Shown: positions 30,415-38,880 of the stretch, in pieces
How the letters are laid out: every line of letters starts with the position of its first letter
How positions within the stretch are numbered: the stretch's first letter is position 1
NCBI RefSeq assembly: GCF_020510445.1
Contig: NZ_JAHBAG010000001.1
Location: 4,068,501-4,132,500 of the forward strand
Length of the DNA stretch: 64,000 bases
Source of the DNA: Hydrogenophaga taeniospiralis
Lineage (GTDB): Bacteria; Pseudomonadota; Gammaproteobacteria; Burkholderiales; Burkholderiaceae_C
Reading direction: 5' to 3'
Program-made: the position numbers and the translations under genes
The notes under the pieces: model-generated
What the model saw: the letters and a program-made list of their open reading frames with translations, nothing else
Told to the model about the DNA's origin: nothing
Databases searched by the model: none

Positions 30415-30467
30415 GGCACAAACGCTCTGCGAACCTGGTTCGTAGGGCGTTTGTGCCGGTTTTTTTA
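30415..30467 (+). terminator. Strong hairpin terminator/attenuator inside aapJ-aapQ
   Basis: GGCACAAACGC (30415-30425) pairs with GCGTTTGTGCC (30447-30457). The pairing continues inward through CGAAC/GTTCG (30430-30434, 30438-30442) with two G-U pairs, giving about 20 continuous pairs and a three-base loop. T7 follows at 30461-30467. It should stop most transcripts after aapJ, so the binding protein is made in excess of the permease. Confidence 0.88.
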
Positions 30468-30493
30468 CAGCTTTCTCTTCTGGAACATCGTCC

Positions 30494-31693
30494 ATGTCCC
30501 ATTCCCCCATGATTGAAGCGCGGCCCCTGCCCGCCCGCAAGAAGCGCTCCATGTCCTGGAACAGCCGCGAAGGCCGCAGCGTCATCTACCAGGTGGTCGC
30601 CATCGCATCGGTGGTGGCCCTGATCTGGCTGCTGGTGCGCAACACGCTGCGCAACATGCGCGAGCGCGGCATCCAGAGCGGTTACGACTTCATGGGTCAG
30701 CCGTTCGGTTTCGACGTCAGCGAAACCATGATCCCGTACGACGTGATGAGCACGTACTGGACCGCGTTCTCCATCGGCATGCTCAACACCCTCAAGGTCG
30801 CCATCATCGGCATCGTGCTGGCCACGATCCTGGGCACCCTGCTCGGCGTGGGCCGCTTCTCGCCCAACTTCCTGCTGCGCAAGATCTGCTACGGTTACGT
30901 GGAGTTCTTCCGCAACGTTCCCATTTACCTGCAACTGCTGATCTGGTACATCGTCTTCACCGAAGTCCTGCCCAGCTTCGAGGACGCCTGGCAGGTGGGT
31001 CACTTCTACCTGAGCAAAAGCGGTTTCTCCTTCCCCTGGCCGATCTGGAAACTGGGGCAGACGTTGGCGCTCATCGGGCTGCTGCTCGGCGTTGCGGGTT
31101 CCTACGTCTACGCCCGCAAGGCCAGCAAGCACTTTGACCTGACGGGTCAGCAAAGACCGGTGCTGCTGGTGTCGCTGGCGCTGATCGTCGGCCTGGGCGT
31201 GTTGGGCTGGCTGGCCGGTGGCGCGCCCACCGGCTGGAGCCTGCCGGTCAAAGGCGATTTCCAGATCGAAGAAGGTGCCGCCTTCAGCCCCGAGTTCCTC
31301 GCGCTGCTGCTCGGCCTGGTGCTCTACACCGCCTCGTTCATCGCCGAGATCGTGCGCTCGGGCATCTCGTCGGTGTCGCTGGGCCAGCACGAAGCGGCCG
31401 CCTCGCTCGGCCTGGGCAAGCGCCAGGCGATGCGGCTGGTGGTGTTGCCGCAGGCCCTGCGCGTGATCATTCCGCCGCTGACCAGCCAGTACCTGAACCT
31501 GACCAAGAACTCCTCGCTCGCCGTGGCCATTGGCTACCCAGACCTGGTCTCGATCGCCAACACCACGCTCAACCAGACCGGCCGCGCCATCGAAGCGCTC
31601 TCGATCGTGATGCTGGTCTACCTCACGCTCTCGCTCGTCACTTCAGCGCTCATGAACTGGTTCAACGCCAGTGCAGCGATCCAGGAACGCTAG
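30494..31693 (+). CDS. aapQ: Amino-acid ABC transporter permease AapQ
   Basis: The product has 399 residues with about eight membrane helices. The two-part BPD layout shows FFRNVPIYLQLLIWYIVF early and the EAA loop HEAAASLGLGKRQAMRLVVLPQALR near residue 315. The long central insert between them is typical of AapQ/BztB permeases, which pair with AapM. It lies 26 bases after the attenuator's T-run. Its ribosome-binding site is weak. Confidence 0.93.
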   Translation: MSHSPMIEARPLPARKKRSMSWNSREGRSVIYQVVAIASVVALIWLLVRNTLRNMRERGIQSGYDFMGQPFGFDVSETMIPYDVMSTYWTAFSIGMLNTLKVAIIGIVLATILGTLLGVGRFSPNFLLRKICYGYVEFFRNVPIYLQLLIWYIVFTEVLPSFEDAWQVGHFYLSKSGFSFPWPIWKLGQTLALIGLLLGVAGSYVYARKASKHFDLTGQQRPVLLVSLALIVGLGVLGWLAGGAPTGWSLPVKGDFQIEEGAAFSPEFLALLLGLVLYTASFIAEIVRSGISSVSLGQHEAAASLGLGKRQAMRLVVLPQALRVIIPPLTSQYLNLTKNSSLAVAIGYPDLVSIANTTLNQTGRAIEALSIVMLVYLTLSLVTSALMNWFNASAAIQER

Positions 31694-31703
31694 GAGACAC
31701 CCC

Positions 31704-32807
31704 ATGCAACAGATTTACCAACCAATCGACGCACGCCCGATGCCGGGCCTGAGCGTGGGCGCCCTGGCCTGGCTCAAGACCAACCTGTTCTCCTCCGCCG
31801 CCAACAGCGTGAAGACGCTGATCGTGGCGGCGCTGGCGCTGTGGGCCCTGTATGGTGCTGCGGGCTGGGTGTTCACGAACGCCGTCTTCGGCGCCAACCT
31901 GGAGGCCTGCAACAGCGTGCGCGGCATCGGCGCCTGCTGGGGTGTGGTCGCCGAAAAGGGCCGGCTCATCGTGATGGGCCGCTACCCGGACACCGAACAC
32001 TGGCGCCCGGTGATCGCCACCGCGCTCATGCTGGGCGTGGTCGGCATCAGCTGCATGCCGCGTTTCTGGAACCGCTTGCTCGGCCCCATCTGGCTGACCA
32101 TGCTGGTGGTGTATTTCCTGCTCATGAAGGGTGGCGTGCTCGGCCTGACCGCGGTGCCCACCGACCAGTGGGGTGGCCTGCCACTGACCGTGATGCTGAC
32201 CGTGGTGTCCATGACGATGGCGTTTCCACTTTCGATCTTCGTGGCGCTGGGCCGGCGCTCCAACATGCCGGCCATCAAGACACTGTGCACGCTCTACGTG
32301 GAGCTGATCCGCGGTGTGCCGCTGATCACGGTGCTGTTCATGGCCTCGTTCATGCTGCCGCTGTTCATGCCCGAGGGCGTGAGCATCGACGTGTTGATCC
32401 GCGTGGTGGTGGGCATCACGCTGTTCTCGGCGGCCTACATGGCCGAAGTGGTGCGCGGTGGCCTGCAGGCCCTGCCCAAGGGCCAGACCGAGGCCGCGGC
32501 CACGCTGGGTCTCACCTATTGGCAGACCCAGCGCAAGATCGTGCTGCCGCAGGCACTGTCCATGGTGGTGCCTTCGCTCATGAACACCTTCATCGGCATG
32601 TTCAAGGACACCTCGCTGGTCACCATCGTCTCGCTTTACGAGCTCACCGGCGCACTGGCCCTGGCACTCAACGCCGACGCCGACTGGCGCCCGTTCAAGC
32701 TCGAAGCCTATTTCTTCATCACGCTGATCTATTTCGTGTTCTGTTTTGCCATGTCGCGCTACAGCCTGTGGGTGGAAAAGCGCACCGCCGTCAGCAAAGT
32801 CCGCTGA
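31704..32807 (+). CDS. aapM: Amino-acid ABC transporter permease AapM
   Basis: The product has 367 residues from the ATG at 31704, after TAGGAGACACCCC. Membrane helices flank [19 protein letters not shown] and the EAA loop [26 protein letters not shown]. This is the second permease subunit of the AapJQMP transporter. It begins 10 bases after the aapQ stop and is coupled with it in one operon. Confidence 0.93.
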   Translation: MQQIYQPIDARPMPGLSVGALAWLKTNLFSSAANSVKTLIVAALALWALYGAAGWVFTNAVFGANLEACNSVRGIGACWGVVAEKGRLIVMGRYPDTEHWRPVIATALMLGVVGISCMPRFWNRLLGPIWLTMLVVYFLLMKGGVLGLTAVPTDQWGGLPLTVMLTVVSMTMAFPLSIFVALGRRSNMPAIKTLCTLYVELIRGVPLITVLFMASFMLPLFMPEGVSIDVLIRVVVGITLFSAAYMAEVVRGGLQALPKGQTEAAATLGLTYWQTQRKIVLPQALSMVVPSLMNTFIGMFKDTSLVTIVSLYELTGALALALNADADWRPFKLEAYFFITLIYFVFCFAMSRYSLWVEKRTAVSKVR

Positions 32808-32839
32808 ACGCAGAACATCCCAAAATCAGAAAGCCTCTC

Positions 32840-33595
32840 ATGACCCAACAAGAAGCCCCCATCATTCATTTCGAAGGCGTCAACAAGTGGTATGCCAGCA
32901 ATGGCTACCACGTGCTGCGCGACGTCAACCTCAGTTTCGCCAAGGGCGAGAAGGTCGTGATCTGCGGCCCCTCGGGCTCGGGCAAGTCCACCCTGATCCG
33001 CTGCGTCAACGCGCTGGAGGAATACCAGGAAGGCAAGCTCACGGTGGACGGCACCGTGGTCGGTGACGACGTCAAGGGCATCGACAAGGTGCGCCGCGAA
33101 GTGGGCATGGTGTTCCAGCAGTTCAACCTGTTCCCGCACCTGACCGTGCTGGAAAACCTGATCCTCTCGCCCACCTGGGTGGCCAAGCTGCCACGCAACG
33201 TGGCGATCGAAAAGGCCATGGTGCAGCTGGAGCGCGTGCGCATCGCCGAACACGCCCACAAGTACCCGCTGCAGCTCTCGGGCGGTCAGCAGCAGCGCGT
33301 GGCGATTGCGCGCGCGCTGTGTCTCACGCCCAAGATCATGCTGTTCGACGAGCCCACCTCGGCGCTCGACCCGGAGATGATCAAGGAAGTGCTGGACGTG
33401 ATGATCGGCCTGGCCGACCAGGGCATGACCATGTTGTGCGTGACGCACGAAATGGGCTTCGCCAAGGCCGTGGCCGACCGCGTGATCTTTATGGACCAGG
33501 GCCAGGTGGTGGAGCAGAACACGCCCGAGGAGTTCTTCAACCACCCGCAGACCGACCGGAGCAAGGACTTCCTGTCCAAGATCCTGGGGCATTGA
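32840..33595 (+). CDS. aapP: Amino-acid ABC transporter ATP-binding protein AapP
   Basis: The product has 251 residues. Walker A is [10 protein letters not shown], the signature [15 protein letters not shown], Walker [16 protein letters not shown] and the switch His in [15 protein letters not shown], all intact. It powers the AapQM permease. Start ATG 32840 is 32 bases after aapM. A terminator follows at 33633-33668. Confidence 0.96.
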   Translation: MTQQEAPIIHFEGVNKWYASNGYHVLRDVNLSFAKGEKVVICGPSGSGKSTLIRCVNALEEYQEGKLTVDGTVVGDDVKGIDKVRREVGMVFQQFNLFPHLTVLENLILSPTWVAKLPRNVAIEKAMVQLERVRIAEHAHKYPLQLSGGQQQRVAIARALCLTPKIMLFDEPTSALDPEMIKEVLDVMIGLADQGMTMLCVTHEMGFAKAVADRVIFMDQGQVVEQNTPEEFFNHPQTDRSKDFLSKILGH

Positions 33596-33632
33596 GCCCC
33601 GGCGTCGCCCCACCTGCGGGGCCACAAAGAAG

Positions 33633-33668
33633 AAGGGCGGCCCTTATGCTGGGGCGGCCCTTTTTTTT
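33633..33668 (+). terminator. Rho-independent terminator after aapP
   Basis: AAGGGC near 33633 pairs with GCCCTT near 33657, with an inner GCCC/GGGC pairing, followed by an unbroken T8 at 33661-33668. The stem is imperfect because the arms hold a direct GGGCGGCCC repeat, but position and T-run fit the end of the aap operon. Confidence 0.72.
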
Positions 33669-33687
33669 GCCCGCGGACCGGTTTTTT

Positions 33688-34158
33688 TCAGACGTGACGC
33701 CGGGGAACAGGACCTGGGGATTCGAGCAGCACCGCATCGGCCCGTTGGTGCAGCGCTTCGATGATGTGGCAGTGGTCGTCGGAACCGTCGCAGCGGTTGC
33801 GCAAGGCGAGCAGGTCTTTCTCCAGCGCGCGCAGCTCGCGCAGCCGCTGCCGCACATGGCCCAGATGTTCATCGAGCGCGGCGCTGGCGGTGGCGCAGTC
33901 GGTCTTGTCGTTCAGGTCCAGTGCCAGCAGGGTGCGCACCTCGTCAAGCGACATGTCCATGGCCCGGCACTGGCGCACAAAGCGCAGGCGGTGGATGTCG
34001 GCCTCGCTGTAGAGGCGGTAGTCATTGTCGGCGCGGGTCTGGGCCTGCAGCAGGCCCTCGCGCTCGTAGTAGCGGATGTTGGCCGCGCTCACGCCCGAGC
34101 GTTGGGCGGCTTCGCCAATGCGGTGCCGTGGCACCTGCGACACAGGGGGTTGCGTCAT
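33688..34158 (-). CDS. cadR: Cd(II)/Pb(II)-responsive MerR-family regulator
   Basis: The product has 156 residues. The MerR helix-turn-helix (HRIGEAAQRSGVSAANIRYY) is followed by a dimerisation helix and metal-site cysteines C88 (NDKTDCAT), C123 and C130 (RCDGSDDHC). This spacing matches CadR/PbrR proteins, which twist a promoter with an over-long spacer when Cd or Pb binds. The divergent CDF exporter gene and the operator between them support the call. Confidence 0.92.
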   Translation of the reverse strand: MTQPPVSQVPRHRIGEAAQRSGVSAANIRYYEREGLLQAQTRADNDYRLYSEADIHRLRFVRQCRAMDMSLDEVRTLLALDLNDKTDCATASAALDEHLGHVRQRLRELRALEKDLLALRNRCDGSDDHCHIIEALHQRADAVLLESPGPVPRRHV

Positions 34159-34160
34159 GC

Positions 34161-34191
34161 TTGACCTTCAAGTGGCTTCAAGGTTTCCAAT
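34161..34191 (+). promoter_or_regulatory. MerR-type promoter/operator for the CDF exporter
   Basis: TTGACC (34161-34166) and TCCAAT (34186-34191) are separated by 19 bases, the over-long spacer of MerR promoters. The spacer carries a dyad (ACCTT.AAG...CTT.AAGGT, 34164-34184) like CadR and ZntR sites. The expected transcript start near 34198 lies downstream of the ATG at 34193, so the exporter must start later, at 34244. Confidence 0.78.
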
Positions 34192-34243
34192 CATGGCAGA
34201 CCTCCCGCCCACCGGCGCACCACCCTCCACGAAAGCCCCCACC

Positions 34244-34906
34244 ATGGCCTGTTCCTGCTCCACCGGCTGCTCTTCCGAAACGGCCACCAACCCCGCCCTG
34301 CTCGATCCGCGCTGGCGCCGCGCGCTGTGGATCGCCCTGGTCCTGAACGCCGCGATGTTCGGTGTCGAACTGGTGGCGGGCCTGCAGGCCGGCTCGGTCT
34401 CGCTGCTGGCCGACGCGGTGGACTTCGCCGGCGACGCCGCCAACTACGGGCTCTCGCTCGCGGTGTTCGGCATGGCGATGGTGTGGCGCAGCCGCGCGGC
34501 CTGGATCAAAGGCGCCACCATGTTCGCCTACGGGGTGTTCGTGCTGGCGCGCGCCGGCTGGACGCTGCACACCGGCAGCGTGCCCGAGCCCCTGACCATG
34601 GGTGTGGTCGGCTTCGTCGCGCTGCTGGTCAACACGGGCGTGGCGGTGTTGCTCTACCGCTTCCGCAGTGGCGACGCCAACATGCGCAGCGTGTGGCTGT
34701 GCTCGCGCAACGACGCGCTGTCCAACCTCGCGGTCATGGGCGCGGCGCTGGGGGTGTTCGGTACCGGTTCGGCCTGGCCCGATCTCGGCGTGGCCGCGGT
34801 CATGGCGGCACTGGCCATCAGCGCGGGCACCTCGGTGCTGCGCCAGGCCCGGGGCGAACTCGCCGGATTGCCGTCTCGGGTCCAGGGTCAGGGCCATGTG
34901 CACTGA
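34244..34906 (+). CDS. Cation diffusion facilitator, probable Cd/Zn exporter
   Basis: From the ATG at 34244 the protein has 220 residues. A Cys-rich start (MACSCSTGCSS) precedes about six membrane helices. LLADAVDFAGDAANYG supplies the paired Asp residues of the transport site and SRNDALSNLAVM a second conserved block. There is no long C-terminal cytoplasmic domain, as in short CDF proteins found beside cadR. An in-frame ATG at 34193 would precede the predicted transcript start. Metal specificity is inferred from the regulator. Confidence 0.83.
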   Translation: MACSCSTGCSSETATNPALLDPRWRRALWIALVLNAAMFGVELVAGLQAGSVSLLADAVDFAGDAANYGLSLAVFGMAMVWRSRAAWIKGATMFAYGVFVLARAGWTLHTGSVPEPLTMGVVGFVALLVNTGVAVLLYRFRSGDANMRSVWLCSRNDALSNLAVMGAALGVFGTGSAWPDLGVAAVMAALAISAGTSVLRQARGELAGLPSRVQGQGHVH

Positions 34907-35014
34907 CCCGCGCCGCCGGCGCAGACGGCAACCGTCCGTCGGGCCAGGCCGGGTCGGCTGAAAGAAGGCCGCCTCCAAGGGCGACCAACGGCCTCCGCGC
35001 CCAAGGAGATCGCC

Positions 35015-35797
35015 ATGCCCCGCACCCGCCCCCCTCCGACCCCAGCCACCCCACCGAGCCGCCCCAATGCGTGGCAGCCCGGGCTCTGGCTGGCGCTGCT
35101 GGCCGGCGCCGCCATCGCGCACAACGCCCGCGCCCAGACCTGCGAGGCCAGCACCGACGCGCAACCGCCCGCCGTGGTGGAGCTCTACACCTCCGAGGGC
35201 TGCAGCTCCTGCCCGCCGGCCGACCGCTGGCTCTCCGGCCTGAAGGCGCAGGATGGTGTGATTGCGTTGGCGTTTCACGTGAGCTACTGGGACCACCTGG
35301 GCTGGCTGGACCGTTTCGCCACGCCGCAGACCACGGCCAGGCAGCACCAGATCAAGGCAGCGCTCGGGGGCCGGTACGTGTACACGCCCCAGGTGGTGCT
35401 CAACGGCCAGGACCACCGGAACTGGCAGGGGCAGACCGCCCGGCAATTGCCCCGCCTGCCGGCGGCGCAGGCTCCCGGTCTGCGTCTGCGCCGTGTGGGC
35501 CACCAGGTCACGGCCCACATCGACGCCAGCGGCGGCCAGCCCTTGTTCGCGGGCTACTGGGCGGTGCTGCGGGACGGGTTGAGCAGCCAGGTCACGCGCG
35601 GCGAAAACGCGGGCGAACACCTGAAGCACGACCACGTGGTGGGCCTGTACCGGCCGGTGCCGGCCTGGTCGGCGGCGCAGGCGCACCGCGTGCAGCTCGA
35701 TCTGCCGGCGGTGGCCACCGGTCTGCGCGTGGCCTTCGTGGTCACCGACAGTGGTGGCACCCGCCCCATGCAGGCGCTGGTGCTGAGCTGCTCCTGA
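35015..35797 (+). CDS. DUF1223 thioredoxin-like secreted protein
   Basis: The product has 260 residues. A Pro-rich leader and hydrophobic segment (WLALLAGAAIAHNARAQ) form a signal peptide. The mature part starts with the DUF1223 hallmark VELYTSEGCSSCPPADRW, whose CSSC resembles a thioredoxin redox motif, and has LAFHVSYWDHLGWLDRFA. A role in periplasmic thiol or metal handling is plausible but unproven. It lies between the Cd exporter and the DUF411 protein. Confidence 0.85.
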   Translation: MPRTRPPPTPATPPSRPNAWQPGLWLALLAGAAIAHNARAQTCEASTDAQPPAVVELYTSEGCSSCPPADRWLSGLKAQDGVIALAFHVSYWDHLGWLDRFATPQTTARQHQIKAALGGRYVYTPQVVLNGQDHRNWQGQTARQLPRLPAAQAPGLRLRRVGHQVTAHIDASGGQPLFAGYWAVLRDGLSSQVTRGENAGEHLKHDHVVGLYRPVPAWSAAQAHRVQLDLPAVATGLRVAFVVTDSGGTRPMQALVLSCS

Positions 35798-35880
35798 GCG
35801 ATGGCGCCCACACCCGACCATCCCGGCATTTGATCCCGCGCATGGAACTTCCCCCGGGCCAGCCCTATCATTCCCTGCAC

Positions 35881-36270
35881 ATGCGCCACTTCCTCATCGC
35901 CTGCCTGATCGCCCTGCTGCCCCTGCGCGGCTGGGTGGGCGATGCCATGGCGGTTTCCATGCTGGTGCCCCCGGCGCAAGGCGCTGCCCACGCCGGCTGC
36001 GCCGAGAACCTGGGCCCACCGGCTCTGGCGACCGTGTTGCAGGCGCCCACTGCGCACGGCATGGCGACGCAAGACGCACCGACCGCGCAGGCGCAGGACG
36101 GCAGTACCCTGACGCACAGCACCTGCGACGTCTGCAACGGCGTGGCCATGGCCCAGCCGACCCCGCCTGGCGTGCCCGCGCGGCAAGCCCACCCGCTGCT
36201 CGCGGCGCCGCAGACCGTGCGGTTCGCCAGCGCCGAGCCGCAGCAGGGCCACAAGCCGCCCATTTCCTGA
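35881..36270 (+). CDS. Small secreted CxxC protein (DUF2946-like)
   Basis: The start MRHFLIACLIALLPLRGWVGDAMA is a signal-like helix; an ATG 13 codons earlier (35842) is possible. The mature part is Ala/Pro-rich with one CDVCNG motif after HST. This layout recalls short DUF2946-like proteins found near copper-resistance genes. It precedes the DUF411 gene, which supports a metal link. Total 129 residues from 35881. Function is not known. Confidence 0.6.
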   Translation: MRHFLIACLIALLPLRGWVGDAMAVSMLVPPAQGAAHAGCAENLGPPALATVLQAPTAHGMATQDAPTAQAQDGSTLTHSTCDVCNGVAMAQPTPPGVPARQAHPLLAAPQTVRFASAEPQQGHKPPIS

Positions 36271-36350
36271 GTTCACACGCCCTTGGTGCGTCTGCCACCG
36301 CCCCGACTGGAGCCATGGCCGACGCCGGTCTGTGTTTTCAAGAGGTTTTC

Positions 36351-36461
36351 ATGAGCCATTCCCGACGGCGCCAGCCGCCGTCTCCCGCGCCGCTTGCGAC
36401 CTCCCCTGACTCTTCGACGCGGGCGGGCGCGGCACCGTCCACGTTCAGCCCCAGTGTCTGA
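36351..36461 (+). CDS. Possible 36-codon ORF upstream of DUF411
   Basis: ATG 36351 follows AGAGG at five bases and gives MSHSRRRQPPSPAP and on to 36 residues, rich in Pro and Ser. The opening SRRR resembles the twin-arginine start of copper oxidases, which often occur beside these families, so it could be a remnant, or a leader peptide. It could equally be chance. No other evidence supports it. Confidence 0.22.
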   Translation: MSHSRRRQPPSPAPLATSPDSSTRAGAAPSTFSPSV

Positions 36462-36498
36462 CCCTTCTTTCGTTTCTGTTTCTTTTTCAGGAGCCACC

Positions 36499-36969
36499 AT
36501 GCAAAGACGTTCCCTCCTCCTCGCCGCCGGCCCCGCCCTGCTGGCTGCCACCGCCCTGCCCGCCTGGGCCGCCACCCCCGCCGCCCAGGTGCTGCAGGTC
36601 TGGAAAGACCCGAGCTGCGGCTGCTGCAAAGACTGGGTTGCCTACCTGCAGCGCGACGGCTTCCAGGTCCAACTCTTCGAAACGGGCAACACCGCGGTGC
36701 GCAAGCGCCTGGGCCTTCCCGACAAATACGCCTCGTGCCACACGGCGCTCATCGGCGGCTACGTGGTCGAAGGCCATGTCAACGCGCGCGAAATCCGCCG
36801 CCTGCTGGCGGAAAAACCCAAGGCCATCGGGCTGTCGGTGCCGGGCATGCCGGTGGGCAGCCCGGGCATGGACGGCCCCGTGTACGGTGGCCGCAAGGAC
36901 CCCTACGACGTGGTGCTGGTGCTGCCCGACGGCAGCGGTCAGGTCTACCAGTCCTATTTCCGCGGCTGA
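36499..36969 (+). CDS. DUF411 metal-binding periplasmic protein
   Basis: The product has 156 residues. The signal peptide ends near LPAWAA. The mature protein starts with the DUF411 motif VWKDPSCGCCKDWVAYL (CxCC) and has KYASCHTALIGGYVVEGHV, whose extra Cys and His could bind metal. DUF411 proteins are found with copper-resistance genes. AGGAG is eight bases before the ATG. A copper role is inferred from family context. Confidence 0.87.
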   Translation: MQRRSLLLAAGPALLAATALPAWAATPAAQVLQVWKDPSCGCCKDWVAYLQRDGFQVQLFETGNTAVRKRLGLPDKYASCHTALIGGYVVEGHVNAREIRRLLAEKPKAIGLSVPGMPVGSPGMDGPVYGGRKDPYDVVLVLPDGSGQVYQSYFRG

Positions 36970-36994
36970 TGGCCGCATGTCTCCCGGAGCCCCC

Positions 36995-37072
36995 ATGCAG
37001 AAGATCCTGGCAATCACCACCCTCGCGCTGCTGGGCAGCTACCAGGTGATGGAACGGCAACGCAGCGAATGA
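36995..37072 (+). CDS. Possible 25-residue secreted or membrane peptide
   Basis: ATG 36995 has GGAG six bases upstream and gives MQKILAITTLALLGSYQVMERQRSE, a basic start, a short hydrophobic stretch and a charged tail. It begins 26 bases after the DUF411 stop. It is too short to judge by composition; listed because of its ribosome-binding site and position. Confidence 0.3.
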   Translation: MQKILAITTLALLGSYQVMERQRSE

Positions 37073-37173
37073 AGGGCACGCCATCCCGGCACGAACCTTA
37101 AGGAACATTAACACCAAACACTTATATATAGCCGGTGAAACCAGGGGTATTCGGGGCTTTGCGAAAGTGCCGG

Positions 37174-37239
37174 AACCCGATACTGGGTTGGGTAGATCGG
37201 CATCCGTTCCCCAGTGATGCCGCCCGTTCCACCCAACCT
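37174..37239 (+). promoter_or_regulatory. Structured leader of the chemoreceptor gene with competing stems
   Basis: Outer stem GGGTTGGGT (37185-37193) pairs with ACCCAACCT (37231-37239). Inside it CGGCATC (37198-37204) pairs with GATGCCG (37216-37222). AACCC (37174-37178) can instead pair with GGGTT (37185-37189), which excludes the outer stem. The structure ends 14 bases before the ATG. It does not match any riboswitch class I know. Confidence 0.5.
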
Positions 37240-37253
37240 TTCGGGGTGTTCGC

Positions 37254-38840
37254 ATGCGCACCAATTTGCCCGTCACGCACCAGGAGTTCGTCATTCCGGA
37301 CGGGGTCACGCTCGTCTCCACCACCGACCTGCAGAGCCACATCACCTACTGCAACCCGAATTTCGTGGCGGTCAGCGGCTACAGCCGTGAGGAACTGATC
37401 GGCCAGCCGCACAACATCGTGCGCCACCCCGACATGCCCGCCGAGGCCTTCCGCGACATGTGGGCCACGCTGCAAAGCGGCTCGCCCTGGTCGGCCATGG
37501 TGAAGAACCGCCGCAAGAGCGGCGACCACTACTGGGTCCTGGCCAACGCCACACCGATCGTCGAGAACGGCCAGCCCGTGGGCTACATGTCGGTGCGCAC
37601 CAAGCCCACACGCCAGCAAGTGGAAGAGGCCGAAGCGCTGTACCAGCGCATGCGCTCGGAGACCGAGAGCGGCCGACCCCGCATCGCGCTGCACCGCGCC
37701 CGGGTGGTGCGCACCGGCTGGCGCGGCGCGCTGCAGCGCTGGACCCGCCCGACCCTGGGCCGCCGGATGGGAGTGATCGCCCTCGCGCTGGCTTTTCTGG
37801 TGCAGATGCTCGAAAGCGCCACCGAAGGCATGCCCGACGCCGTGCATTACGCGGCGTTTGGCGCCACCGCCGCGCTTGCGATCATGGCCTCGGCCTTCAT
37901 GCGCCGTCTGATGGTGCGGCCCGTGGAAGAGGCCGTTCGGTTTGCCAACCAGATGGCCGCGGGCGACCTTTCGGCGCGCTTCCGGGGGCAGCTGACCGGT
38001 GAACTGGGCGACCTGGCGCGCGCGCTGAACCAGCTCAACGTCAACCTGCAGGCCGTGGTCACCGACGTGCGCCACGAAGTGGAAGGCGTGCAGGTCGCGT
38101 CTGGCGAGATCGCCAGCGGCAACCACGACCTCTCGGCGCGCACCGAATCGCAGGCCAGCAGCCTGGAGGAAACCGCGGCCTCGATGGAGCAGCTCACCAA
38201 CACGGTGGCGCAGAGTGCCCACTCGGCACGCGAAGCGGGCGTGCTGGCCGGCCAGGCGACGCAGGTCGCACGCGAGGGCAACGAGGCCATGGGCGCGGTG
38301 GTCTCGACCATGGACGAGATCAGCCGCTCGTCCAGCCGCATCGGAGAAATCATCCAGGTGATCGACAGCATTTCGTTCCAGACCAACATCCTCGCGCTGA
38401 ACGCCGCTGTGGAGGCGGCGCGGGCGGGCGAACAGGGCCGCGGCTTCGCGGTCGTGGCCGCCGAGGTGCGCAGCCTGGCGCAGCGCACGCTGGGTGCCGC
38501 CAAGGAAATCAAGCTCCTGATCGACACCTCGGCCAGCCAGGTCTCGCAGGGCAGCCAACTGGTGCACAACGCCGGCAAGACCATGGGCAACATCGTCGGC
38601 GCGGTGCAGCAGGTCAACAATCTGATCGGCGAGATCACCGGTGCCACGCGCGAACAGTCCCTGGGCCTGTCGCAGATCAACCAGGCGGTGGTGCAGCTCG
38701 ACACCGTGACGCAGCAGAACTCGGCCATGGTCGAAGAACTGGCCGCGGCGGCCAGTTCGCTGCAGAGCCAGGCCCGGGTGATGCACGACGCGGTGCAGAT
38801 CTTCCGCTTGAGCAACCTGTCCACGCACGGCCACGCCTGA
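37254..38840 (+). CDS. Aer-like PAS-domain methyl-accepting chemotaxis protein
   Basis: The product has 528 residues. A PAS domain (about 15-115, with YCNPNFVAVSGYSREELIGQ) is followed by a basic linker, two membrane helices (about 175-222), a HAMP-like segment and a full signalling domain. The hairpin tip is QTNILALNAAVEAARAGEQG. The architecture matches the aerotaxis receptor Aer: no periplasmic domain, and PAS sensing of redox or oxygen through a bound cofactor. Cofactor binding is inferred. No other che genes are in the window. Confidence 0.92.
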   Translation: MRTNLPVTHQEFVIPDGVTLVSTTDLQSHITYCNPNFVAVSGYSREELIGQPHNIVRHPDMPAEAFRDMWATLQSGSPWSAMVKNRRKSGDHYWVLANATPIVENGQPVGYMSVRTKPTRQQVEEAEALYQRMRSETESGRPRIALHRARVVRTGWRGALQRWTRPTLGRRMGVIALALAFLVQMLESATEGMPDAVHYAAFGATAALAIMASAFMRRLMVRPVEEAVRFANQMAAGDLSARFRGQLTGELGDLARALNQLNVNLQAVVTDVRHEVEGVQVASGEIASGNHDLSARTESQASSLEETAASMEQLTNTVAQSAHSAREAGVLAGQATQVAREGNEAMGAVVSTMDEISRSSSRIGEIIQVIDSISFQTNILALNAAVEAARAGEQGRGFAVVAAEVRSLAQRTLGAAKEIKLLIDTSASQVSQGSQLVHNAGKTMGNIVGAVQQVNNLIGEITGATREQSLGLSQINQAVVQLDTVTQQNSAMVEELAAAASSLQSQARVMHDAVQIFRLSNLSTHGHA

Positions 38841-38880
38841 GCGCCACCGGCACGCAACGGCTGCGTGCTAAGGTAGCGCA

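Noticed and set aside
34327..35841. Long frame joining the CDF, DUF1223 and CxxC genes
   Set aside because: Only its last part (from 35842 or 35881) looks like a protein with a signal peptide; the upstream part is an off-frame shadow of two recognised genes.
37130..37253. c-di-GMP (GEMM) riboswitch before the chemoreceptor
   Set aside because: The region is structured but lacks the conserved GEMM core sequences, so I describe it only as an unknown leader.
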